Shown piece after piece: positions 56,073 through 63,360 of a DNA stretch of 64,000 nucleotides. Source of the DNA: Dactylosporangium aurantiacum (lineage in GTDB: Bacteria > Actinomycetota > Actinomycetes > Mycobacteriales > Micromonosporaceae). Position numbers and translations under genes: made by a program. Where the stretch lies: assembly GCF_000716715.1 (NCBI RefSeq), contig NZ_JNYJ01000026.1, positions 43,778-107,777 on the forward strand. The letters run 5' to 3'. A model generated the notes under the pieces. That model had not been told where the DNA came from and did not search any database. It worked only from the letters and a program-made list of their open reading frames with translations. Every line of letters starts with the position of its first letter. Position 1 is the stretch's first letter.

Positions 56073-57505
56073 TGCGGCAGCCCTTGCTGGTTGAAGATCT
56101 GGACCATCTTGGCGTGCGCGGCGGTGACGGCCTTGGCGGGTGCCGTGCCCTGGATGACCTGCTGCATCATGTCGGTGAGGACGTACGCGCCGACGGCGGC
56201 CTGCTGACCGGCGTTGGCCTTCTGCGGGAAGGCCAGGCCGGTCTTGGTCTTCAGCGGCAGCTTCAGCTGGGTGATCTTGCGCTGGACCGGGAAGGCCGGG
56301 TCGCCGCTGGTGAAGTACGGGTCGGCGTCCCAGACCTTCTCCCAGGCGGGCAGCGCCAGGCCGGGTGCCTCCTTCGCCACGCCGAGCAGGGCTTTGGCGC
56401 TGACCAGGTACTGCGCCAGGAGCTTGGCGAGCGCGGCGTTCTTGGCGCCTTTGAACACGACGAACGCCTGCGACTGCCCGAGCAGCAGCGGGGTGTCGGT
56501 CGCCGGACCGATGCAGTCGGCGAACACGTGGGTGTTGTCGTAGACGGGGTTCTTCTTCGTCTTGGAGTCGGCGTAGACGCTGAACTGGTTGCGGGTGTAG
56601 CCCAGGATGCCGGCCAGCCAGTTCTCGTTGTTGCTGGAGTCGGTCCAGGCGGTGACGCCGGGCGGCAGCATCGGCTTGTACTTGGCGTTGGTGTAGATGT
56701 CGCCGAGGAACGTCACCGCCTGCACCGTCTCGGGCGAGTCGAAGATGACCTTCCGGCCGTCGTTGTCGACGATCGAACCGCCGTAGGCGTTGATCAGTGC
56801 CTCGATCATGCCGTTGGCGTCACCGGACCGGTTCACGGTCATGCCCCAGCCGAACCGGCGCTTGCCCGGATCGGAGATCGCCAGGCACAGGTCGCGCAGC
56901 TCCTCCCAGGTGTAGACCTCCTTCGGGGTGATGCCCTTCTCCTGCATCCAGTCCTTGCGCAGGAACGAGCCGATCCCGATGAAGTGGTACGGGATGGCGA
57001 ACCACTTGCCGTCGAAGACGCAGAAGTTCTTGGACTCCGCGGTGGGCTCGCCGTACTTGGCCGTGAGCGCCGTGACGACGTCCGTCACGTCCTCCAGGTC
57101 GCCCAGCGCGTGGAACTGGGCGACGAACCGAGAGTCGGTCATGAACGCCAGGTCCCGCGCCACGCCGCCCTTCACCTCGGCGTCGATCTTCGCCACCACG
57201 TCACCTGCGTCGGCCTGGACCAGGCTGTTCTCGATCGTGGTGCCGGTCGCGCCGGCGAACGTCTTGATCGAGCTGTCCAGCGCCGCGTTCGCCGCGGTCG
57301 AGTACAGCTTCTGCGACAGCACCCCGAGCGCTGAGCCCTTCAACGGCACCGCGGCGTCGATCAGCTCCTGCGGCACTTCGGGCTGCACCTTGTTGGGGGT
57401 CGACGTCGACGGGGTGTCCGAGCATGCGGCCAGACCGGCCGCGCCGAGCAGTCCCAGGCCCATTCCCAGGACGCCGCGCCGAGACCACAACGGGTTTTCC
57501 TGCAT
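56069..57505 (-). CDS. sugar/sugar-acid ABC transporter substrate-binding lipoprotein
   Basis: Extracellular binding protein (478 aa) for a sugar-type importer. ATG 57505 is chosen because AAGGAGG lies nine bases upstream. The N-terminus has a twin-arginine-like WSRRGVLGMGLGLLG followed by the lipobox LAAC (Cys28), so it is lipid-anchored. The rest is a family-1 extracellular solute-binding fold (VAKIDAEVKGGVARDLAF, PYHFIGIGSFLRKDWMQEKG, TWEELRDLC). It is the first gene of the operon. The ligand is not readable; the operon suggests a pentose, pentonate or an oligosaccharide giving one. Confidence 0.93.
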   Translation of the reverse strand: MQENPLWSRRGVLGMGLGLLGAAGLAACSDTPSTSTPNKVQPEVPQELIDAAVPLKGSALGVLSQKLYSTAANAALDSSIKTFAGATGTTIENSLVQADAGDVVAKIDAEVKGGVARDLAFMTDSRFVAQFHALGDLEDVTDVVTALTAKYGEPTAESKNFCVFDGKWFAIPYHFIGIGSFLRKDWMQEKGITPKEVYTWEELRDLCLAISDPGKRRFGWGMTVNRSGDANGMIEALINAYGGSIVDNDGRKVIFDSPETVQAVTFLGDIYTNAKYKPMLPPGVTAWTDSSNNENWLAGILGYTRNQFSVYADSKTKKNPVYDNTHVFADCIGPATDTPLLLGQSQAFVVFKGAKNAALAKLLAQYLVSAKALLGVAKEAPGLALPAWEKVWDADPYFTSGDPAFPVQRKITQLKLPLKTKTGLAFPQKANAGQQAAVGAYVLTDMMQQVIQGTAPAKAVTAAHAKMVQIFNQQGLPQ

Positions 57506-57606
57506 AACCGTTCGCCTCCTTCGTCTCGCCTCATCGCTGCACATTCAAGGGAGCCGGAGAGGCGTGCCGCCTCGCCGACTTGACCGTGCTGAACCGTCGG
57601 CCGCCG

Positions 57607-57659
57607 GCGTACGAACTGCACGTACGCGGGTGCGGGGACGGCAATGCACCAATGCATTG
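57607..57659 (-). promoter_or_regulatory. two perfect dyads in the leader of the sugar-acid operon
   Basis: GCGTACG-AACTGCA-CGTACGC (57607-57627) and CAATGCA-CCAA-TGCATTG (57642-57659), both perfect 7-bp arms, between the predicted promoter and the start at 57505. They are good candidates for repressor sites. Confidence 0.5.
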
Positions 57660-57701
57660 ATCGGTGCTTTGACCAGTTTCCAGCCGATTTGCGTGTGCCG
57701 C

Positions 57702-57731
57702 ACGATACGGCTACGAAATGCGGCCGGTCAA
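57702..57731 (-). promoter_or_regulatory. sigma70-type promoter of the sugar-acid operon
   Basis: On the minus strand: -35 TTGACC (57731-57726), an 18-base spacer and -10 TATCGT (57707-57702). Transcription would start near 57695, giving a leader of about 190 bases that contains both dyads. Confidence 0.5.
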
Positions 57732-57734
57732 CCC

Positions 57735-57757
57735 TTGAAACACTTTTCGAAACACTT
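57735..57757. promoter_or_regulatory. 12-bp-spaced direct repeat (GAAACACTT) just upstream of the -35
   Basis: TTGAAACACTT (57735-57745) and TCGAAACACTT (57747-57757), one after the other four bases from the predicted -35. The spacing is about one helical turn, as for an activator that binds in tandem. Confidence 0.45.
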
Positions 57758-57877
57758 CAAACATTGACACATGTCTCTGCATTTTTTGCAGGCGAAAACG
57801 ACGGGGAGGGTCGCCGTCCGTCCAGCACGGCGCGACCCACTCCGACACGCTCTCGCGAACACGTCCTTCAAGGTTTG

Positions 57878-57942
57878 TTCGATATTTCGAACGGGTTTCG
57901 ATATGTCGATTGGACGCGACGGTAGAGGACCCCCATATGGGG
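57878..57942. promoter_or_regulatory. further dyads: TTCGATATTTCGAA and CCCCATATGGGG
   Basis: TTCGATATTTCGAA (57878-57891) is a near-perfect palindrome, and CCCCATATGGGG (57931-57942) a perfect 12-bp one. They lie 170-240 bases upstream of the predicted transcription start. Confidence 0.4.
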
Positions 57943-58186
57943 TGTCAATGACGTCGATGGACAGCCATCGGCGTCGTGCGCCGAACGGGCGGGTCAGCGC
58001 GGTGTGCGGTACCCCAGCCGGGTCGACAGCGCGGCGGCACCCTCACGCACCAGCTGCGTCCATGCCGCATGCGCCGCTGAGCACGGCGACGTGCACGGCT
58101 CGTCGCAGGCGGCAGCGACGTCCTTCGCCACTGTGCGCCTCACGGACCAGGTCCAGCCGATCGGCAGGCGAGCAGGTACGGCGGCG

Positions 58187-59719
58187 CTATCGGATCGCCA
58201 CTGGATTCTTCGCGGAGTGCGGCGCGTCTTCTCTCGCCCCGGGAGCCGATCGGCGGGCGCGTGCCGCGGGCCGGTCGGCGGTTGGCCGGATGATCCACCA
58301 GCTGGCCGTGACCCAGAGCACGGCGAGCAGGACGCTGCCAAGGATGTCGGTGGGGTGGTGCACGCCTCGATACAGGCGGGAGAGCGCGACCGCGGCGGGC
58401 AGCAGTGCGGTGGCGATGATCGCGGTGTATCGCCAGGTTCGCCAGGTGCTGTGCCAGGTGAGCACGGCGATCGCGAGGGTGAGGCAGAGGATGCCGGCCA
58501 CGTGTCCGGAAGGAAAACTGGCGGTAGGCGGAAGGTTGGGGTTGAGCGGCTGAACTGCGGGGCGGGCGCGGTGGACCACGGTGGCGACAGTGAGGAACAC
58601 AGTGATCTCACCGGCCATGACAGCGGTGAGGAACAGGACAGGCCGCCAGCGGCGGAACACGCCCAGGGCGAGCCCAGCGCCGGCGAGGGTGCCCGCAATG
58701 ATCCAGTGTGTGCTGCCGAGCGCGCTGCCCACCTTGGATGCGGCGCTGAAGGCGGGGGTGCGGTGCGCGGCCAGCCACCGCACCAGATCCAGGTCGAAGG
58801 CGAAGGCGGCACTGTCGGCCAGCACCGTGGTGACGAGCACGCCGACGCCGGCCAGCACGCCGACGACGAGCACCCAGGCAACGACCAGTTCGGCGGCTTT
58901 GAGAGCGGCGTGTGGCGGCGGGTTGTCGTGGTGCGCCGGGCTGGCGACAAGCTGGGCGGCGGCTTCCGGCGCGAGCCCATCGGTGATCGGCGCCGCACCA
59001 TGGCCGGTTTCGCGGCGCCAGGTGCGAAACGCCGCAGCGGTGACGGCGAGCCAGACGGTACCCAGCGCCCACCCGGCAAGCACGTCGGTGAGGTAGTGCA
59101 CACCAAGTGCCATGCGGGTGAACCCGATCAGGACCACCAGCCCGCCGGTGACCGCGAACGCCCAGTTCCGCCATCGTCTGGGCAGAGTGGGCAGGAAGAC
59201 CAGCAGCAGGACGCCGTAGGAGACCACAGAGGTCAGCGCGTGCCCGCTGGGGAAGCTCGGGCCGGGGGCGGCCGCGACCGGCACGTCCACGACCGGGCGG
59301 AGCCGCTGGACCAGCAGCTTGACCACCGGGTCCAGCATGAACGCCCCACCGGCGGTGACCACCACATACGCCGCCAGCCGCGGCTGCCGGCGGATCAGCA
59401 GGTACGCCGTGCCGACCAGCAGCACCAGCAGCAGGGCGGTACGCCCGCCGAAGCCGCCGACCGCCCGCAGCACAGCGACGGTCAGGTCTTCGCGCGCCAC
59501 CTGGGCGTTGAGTCCACTGGCGACAGACCGGTCGAACGCCTCCAGCGGACCCCAGGCGCCCCGCACCAGGGCCAGCAGCAGCACGAACACGGTCCCTGCG
59601 GCCGCCATCGCAACCAGCCCTGCCGACGCCCGCGCGGCGAAGACACGGCCCCGTCGTACCATCTCTGGCACTGCGGCCTCCATCCCTGCCGGACGCATCG
59701 GCTGTGGTGACAGCTGCAT
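58187..59719 (-). CDS. double PAP2-domain membrane phosphatase
   Basis: Membrane protein of up to 510 aa (ATG 59683 or 59662 are possible later starts) with two PAP2-type phosphatase halves, each about six helices. First half: KLLVQRLRP, PSGHALTS and TRMALGVHYLTD, all three PAP2 signatures. Second half: VVHRARP (no lysine at the usual first position), PSGHVAG and SRLYRGVHHPTD. The active site would face outward and act on a lipid phosphate such as undecaprenyl pyrophosphate, phosphatidate or a related lipid. The halves are joined by a His/Pro-rich loop. It stands alone on the minus strand. Confidence 0.92.
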   Translation of the reverse strand: MQLSPQPMRPAGMEAAVPEMVRRGRVFAARASAGLVAMAAAGTVFVLLLALVRGAWGPLEAFDRSVASGLNAQVAREDLTVAVLRAVGGFGGRTALLLVLLVGTAYLLIRRQPRLAAYVVVTAGGAFMLDPVVKLLVQRLRPVVDVPVAAAPGPSFPSGHALTSVVSYGVLLLVFLPTLPRRWRNWAFAVTGGLVVLIGFTRMALGVHYLTDVLAGWALGTVWLAVTAAAFRTWRRETGHGAAPITDGLAPEAAAQLVASPAHHDNPPPHAALKAAELVVAWVLVVGVLAGVGVLVTTVLADSAAFAFDLDLVRWLAAHRTPAFSAASKVGSALGSTHWIIAGTLAGAGLALGVFRRWRPVLFLTAVMAGEITVFLTVATVVHRARPAVQPLNPNLPPTASFPSGHVAGILCLTLAIAVLTWHSTWRTWRYTAIIATALLPAAVALSRLYRGVHHPTDILGSVLLAVLWVTASWWIIRPTADRPAARARRSAPGAREDAPHSAKNPVAIR

Positions 59720-59834
59720 ACCCGAATGGCCACCCGGCTAAGCTTTGCCGGGCTCGTCCAAGAGGTCGTCCAGAAGCACGATCAGCGTCCTCGCCCGGGT
59801 GCTCAACACTGTCGAAGCGACGAGGAGCACGTCG

Positions 59835-61079
59835 TCAGGCCACAGCCGGGCTTCCCGGTGACGGCGGGTCGAAGTAGCTGACCTCCTCGCGGACGATGGC
59901 GCCGCTGATCACGGTGTACAGGCACACCTTCGTCGCCTCGGCGCGCCGCCCTGAAGGACGGTGGGTCTGGTCGAAGGTGAACCGCACGGCGAACCGGTCT
60001 CCGCCGACGAACGGGCCTTCGGCGACGACGGCGTGAATATCCAAGTCGGCGGTCAGCCGGTCGGCGTTGGCCAGGATGTCGGGCAGCCCGCGCAGCTCTG
60101 TGCGTTCGCCGCCGGTCTCGGCGGGTGCGACCCGGACCACGCCCGGGTCGAAGAGCGCCAGCGCGCGCTCCATCCGCCCGGTGCGGAACGCCTCCACGTA
60201 TCGGCGGGCGACCTCCTCGATCGGTGTCGGCCGGAAGTCGGCGGCGTGGTCGCCGGCCCATTGCGCAAACGGGCGGGCCGCCGATCCGGTCAGCTGCCGC
60301 ACCGTGTCCGTCACCCGCTCCGGCTCGGCGACGAGCGATGCCCAATATCCCAGTGCGGCGTCTGCGAACGCGGGTTCGGCCCAGCGCGACATCTCCGCTC
60401 GGGCCTCGTCGTGGCCGACCTCCTCGACCAGTACCGGCAAGCCGGCCGCGACGCCGATCAGCCTTACCTGCTCGGCCTGCGTGACCGCCGCCGGCCCCGT
60501 GAGGGTGTAGGCGTGCCCGGCATGCCCGGGAGAGGTCATCGCCACGACCGCGACGGCGGCGATGTCCCGCTCGTCGATGAGTGACCGGGCCGCCTGCGGG
60601 TACGGCACCCGGACCGGCTGCCCGGCGCGGATCGCCGGCGCCCACTGCAGCGTGTTGGTGGCGAAGCCACTGGCCCGCAGGAATGTCCAGTCCGCGCCGC
60701 TGCGCCGGATCGCGTCCTCCACCTGACCCCATACGCCGTTACGCGCAGGCGGGGCGTCGTCGCGCACGCTCATCGCGGAGACGTACACGACCCGCCGCCC
60801 CGGCCGGCCGATCACCGCCGCGACGTCGTCGACGCCGTCGGCGGTCATGAAGGGCCACACGAGCAGGACCGCGTCGACATCCTGCACCGCGGCGTGCAGC
60901 GCGTCGAGGTCCCGCACGTCCGCGCCGACCCGCTCGACGCCCTCGGGCAGGCCGCTCGCGTCCCGCGCCATCCCGCGTACCGCGACGCCTCGGGCCCGCA
61001 GCAACGCCACGACGTGCCGGCCGATGTTGCCGGTGGCCCCGATGACCAGGGCCTGTTTGATGTCCGTCATGCCGGCCAT
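59835..61079 (-). CDS. NmrA-like NAD(P)-binding protein fused to a SnoaL-like domain
   Basis: Fusion of 414 aa. Residues 1-280 are an NmrA/SDR-type Rossmann fold with the nucleotide motif VIGATGNIGRHV, a RSLIDERDIAAVAVVAM block and a late helix set, without a clear catalytic Tyr-x-x-x-Lys. Residues about 285-410 resemble a SnoaL/NTF2-like cone (VARRYVEAFRTGRMERALALFDPGVVRVAP). ATG 61079 is chosen because the Rossmann motif starts close to it. A perfect TGAACC-AA-GGTTCA dyad directly upstream suggests control by a MerR-type regulator. Its enzymatic role is unknown. Confidence 0.85.
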   Translation of the reverse strand: MAGMTDIKQALVIGATGNIGRHVVALLRARGVAVRGMARDASGLPEGVERVGADVRDLDALHAAVQDVDAVLLVWPFMTADGVDDVAAVIGRPGRRVVYVSAMSVRDDAPPARNGVWGQVEDAIRRSGADWTFLRASGFATNTLQWAPAIRAGQPVRVPYPQAARSLIDERDIAAVAVVAMTSPGHAGHAYTLTGPAAVTQAEQVRLIGVAAGLPVLVEEVGHDEARAEMSRWAEPAFADAALGYWASLVAEPERVTDTVRQLTGSAARPFAQWAGDHAADFRPTPIEEVARRYVEAFRTGRMERALALFDPGVVRVAPAETGGERTELRGLPDILANADRLTADLDIHAVVAEGPFVGGDRFAVRFTFDQTHRPSGRRAEATKVCLYTVISGAIVREEVSYFDPPSPGSPAVA

Positions 61080-61088
61080 GCTTCGCCG

Positions 61089-61102
61089 TGAACCAAGGTT
61101 CA
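61089..61102 (-). promoter_or_regulatory. MerR-operator-like dyad TGAACC-AA-GGTTCA
   Basis: Perfect 6-bp arms ten bases before ATG 61079. On the minus strand a TTGACT lies just upstream, a layout seen at MerR-regulated promoters. No MerR gene is in the window. Confidence 0.45.
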
Positions 61103-61180
61103 AGTCAAGCGCTACGCTGGCCCGGTGACGGCCGACACCGTGGAGCTGCGGCTGCCTGTCGTTCGACACGTGCAGACTGG

Positions 61181-62494
61181 TCACCTGACCTTGACGGACC
61201 CGGCCACGATCCGGCCGCCGTTACGGGTCGACCGTCGAGCCGCGGCCTGCTCGGCCGTCCAGGTGATGCTGAGCCGGCGGGCGCGGGTGGCCAGTGCGAC
61301 GACGACGGCCTCCAGCGGGCCGCGGCCCACGGTGTACCGCACAGCGAGTGCGATGAACACCACGGCGACGAGTTGGACGATACAGCCGGTTGTCGCACTG
61401 TAGGTGTCGTATTCGGAGTTGATGAACATGACGTGCGCGGCGTAGAAGCTCAGCGTCATACTGCCGACCGCGGCCAGTGTCACCAGCACGGCCGCGATCA
61501 GCTGGCGCAGGTACCGGACGTTCACGTGGCCGAGCAGCAGCAGGAGGCCGAGCACGGCGACGGCGATCCCGGTGGTGCCCAGAATGTCGAACGGGGTGCT
61601 GGTGTGCGGGGCGTCGATGGTCAGCCACCACCAGGTCGACGACGGGGTGTAGCCGTTGCCGCCGAACGTGAGCAGGTCGTTGGTCTGCGCCACGCTGAGC
61701 CCGCTGGCCGGTTGCGCCGACCAGATGTGCGCCAGCCCGTACCGGTGCAGCAGGAACGACGAGGCCGTCTTCGCGGCGACGGCGAGGACCGCGCCACCGG
61801 CGAGCAGCACGGCGGCGGTCCGGATCTTGGCGAGGTTCAACCGGCCGATGACGATCCCGGCGCACATGTAGGCCAGCCAGACCGGCGACGGGTAGAAGCC
61901 GGTGAGTGACAGTTCGGTGAGCATTCCGACCGGGTCGTCGGCCAGGCGGGCGAAGGTCGGGTTCGCCAGGCTGGGTTCCGGCAGGTGCGGCAGCAGGATG
62001 TGGTTGGCGGCCGGCCCGGCGGTGGCGAGGGCCACGCCGATCACGGCCGTGGTCCAGGTCGGCAGGAACACCAGCGGGATCGCCAGCAGGAACACCACGG
62101 CCAGGTAGGGCAGGATCACCGAGTTCAGCACCGTGTCGGATCCGCTGAGGAACAGCCCGATCGTGCCGATCGCCAGTGCGCGGACGGCGAGCATCGCCAC
62201 CGTGGGCCGGGCGTCGGCCCGGCGGACCGGCCGGCGACCGGTCGCGAGTGTGATGCCGACCCCGGCCAGCAGTGCGAACGCGGCCGCGGCCTTGCCGCTG
62301 AACGCGAGTTCCGACCAGGTCGGGTGGCCGGCTGCGTCGGCCTCGTACAGGGCGTGCAAGGTGACCATGCCTAACAGGGACACACCCCGGGCGGCGTCCA
62401 CCCCCACCAGCCGCGCTCGTTTCTGCTCCGGCGTCGCCGGTGCAGTGCCGGCCGGGCCGGCCGGGTCGGGTCTCTGTGCCGCGAGCTGAGTCAT
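61181..62494 (-). CDS. multi-pass membrane protein, HGSNAT/DUF1624-DUF418-like acyltransferase family
   Basis: Membrane protein of 437 aa with about ten helices. RARLVGVDAARGVSLLGMVTLHAL at the N-terminus is the signature of heparan-alpha-glucosaminide N-acetyltransferase-like (DUF1624) proteins and is shared by the DUF418 family. A long non-membrane loop lies between helices (SAQPASGLSVAQTNDLLTFG). ATG 62494 has GGTGG upstream. In this family acetyl groups are moved across the membrane to a sugar, but no catalytic residue is secure here. Compare the DUF418 protein at 39.7 kb. Confidence 0.85.
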   Translation of the reverse strand: MTQLAAQRPDPAGPAGTAPATPEQKRARLVGVDAARGVSLLGMVTLHALYEADAAGHPTWSELAFSGKAAAAFALLAGVGITLATGRRPVRRADARPTVAMLAVRALAIGTIGLFLSGSDTVLNSVILPYLAVVFLLAIPLVFLPTWTTAVIGVALATAGPAANHILLPHLPEPSLANPTFARLADDPVGMLTELSLTGFYPSPVWLAYMCAGIVIGRLNLAKIRTAAVLLAGGAVLAVAAKTASSFLLHRYGLAHIWSAQPASGLSVAQTNDLLTFGGNGYTPSSTWWWLTIDAPHTSTPFDILGTTGIAVAVLGLLLLLGHVNVRYLRQLIAAVLVTLAAVGSMTLSFYAAHVMFINSEYDTYSATTGCIVQLVAVVFIALAVRYTVGRGPLEAVVVALATRARRLSITWTAEQAAARRSTRNGGRIVAGSVKVR

Positions 62495-62821
62495 GGCTGC
62501 ACCACCGCATGTTCGAGGTCGAGTCCGAGGACGATGCCGAGCTCGTCGATCGCCGGCCGGCGTCGGTGTATCAGTCGCCGGCGGCCTCGGGGCACGGCCC
62601 GGCAGCGCCGACGTGATCGGAGCGAGGAGCTGGCTCCGTACGGACGGCACTGACCGATGCTGGCAGTTCCCGGCTCATGCCCGGGCCGATTGGCAGAGAC
62701 TTCTCACACCGAGATCACCCACTCGGCGAGGACGCCCTGAAATCGCCTTCCCTGCCAGGCTGGAGCGACGTCGAACTCGACCGCGGCGTCGCATCCATCG
62801 CCCACGACACCGGCACCGAGC
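62495..62821. other. 327-bp gap without a convincing gene
   Basis: The only longer frame is on the plus strand (62677-63051, with ELDRGVASIAHDTGTEL) and overlaps the Cys-rich gene antisense; it has no family pattern I know. No promoter or hairpin stood out. Confidence 0.5.
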
Positions 62822-63049
62822 TCACACCTGCACGGGTCGTGCGCTGGATGGCTCGCGACCAAGCGGCGGCTCGGGCTGACGAGGCAGGGACAAGCCCTCC
62901 GCACGACGGTGCACCGGGCATTTCGGGTCGGGCAGGTCGAGTTCGTGCCAGGCGTCTTCGACGCGGTTGCCGTCCAGGAGGTCGATGCACGCGGTGTGGC
63001 GACTCCAGTGGCAGATACATCCGGCTCCGAGAGCCTTGTCGTACTCCAT
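62822..63049 (-). CDS. small Cys-rich hypothetical protein
   Basis: Protein of 75 aa from ATG 63049, with GGGAG nine bases upstream. The first 50 residues look genuine: DKALGAGCICHWSRHTACID, then HELDLPDPKCPVHRR, with four Cys and three nearby His, a possible zinc-binding set (CxC...H...C...C..H). The C-terminal 25 residues are Pro/Arg-rich. No family is recognised. A longer in-frame start at 63205 is less likely. Confidence 0.55.
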   Translation of the reverse strand: MEYDKALGAGCICHWSRHTACIDLLDGNRVEDAWHELDLPDPKCPVHRRAEGLSLPRQPEPPLGREPSSARPVQV

Positions 63050-63360
63050 GACCGGATTCTCCCGCGCCGCCAACAGGACGGGCCCGCCTCGGACCAGACT
63101 CACACGCAGGTCACATCGCCGGCGCCGGTGGCACCCAGCGCCCGCCCACAACATTCCGGATGGGTAACCGTCACCGGCGCCGTCGGGCCACTCGTCATCA
63201 CCCACATCACGTGACGCGTGGGCTGGACGGTGTGGCTCACCGCGTGTCCCGACGGCCGTCGCCGAGCTGGTCCGGCGTTACGAGGTCGACCTGGCCGGCT
63301 GAACCGGCCGGGCCCGGAGCCGGTGGCTGCGGGCCCGGCCGTCGTGGCACGCCGGCCGGG
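63050..63360. other. 311-bp gap without a convincing gene
   Basis: I see no gene, terminator or promoter that I can support between the Cys-rich gene and the xylanase stop. Confidence 0.5.

Larger units (their letters stand above)
57506..58186. other. 681-bp control region upstream of the sugar-acid operon, AT-rich centre
   Basis: No convincing gene. The stretch 57640-57960 is clearly AT-richer than the window and is packed with dyads and repeats (annotated separately). The part 57960-58186, downstream of the PAP2 gene, holds only weak open frames. Confidence 0.7.

Noticed and set aside
57644..57925. Possible small gene in the control region of the sugar-acid operon
   Set aside because: No ribosome site, no homologue that I recognise, and it runs through the dyads and the promoter.
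62677..63051. Plus-strand frame opposite the Cys-rich gene
   Set aside because: One short stretch (ELDRGVASIAHD) looks ordered, but the rest is Arg/Gly-rich, and the minus-strand frame has a better ribosome site.
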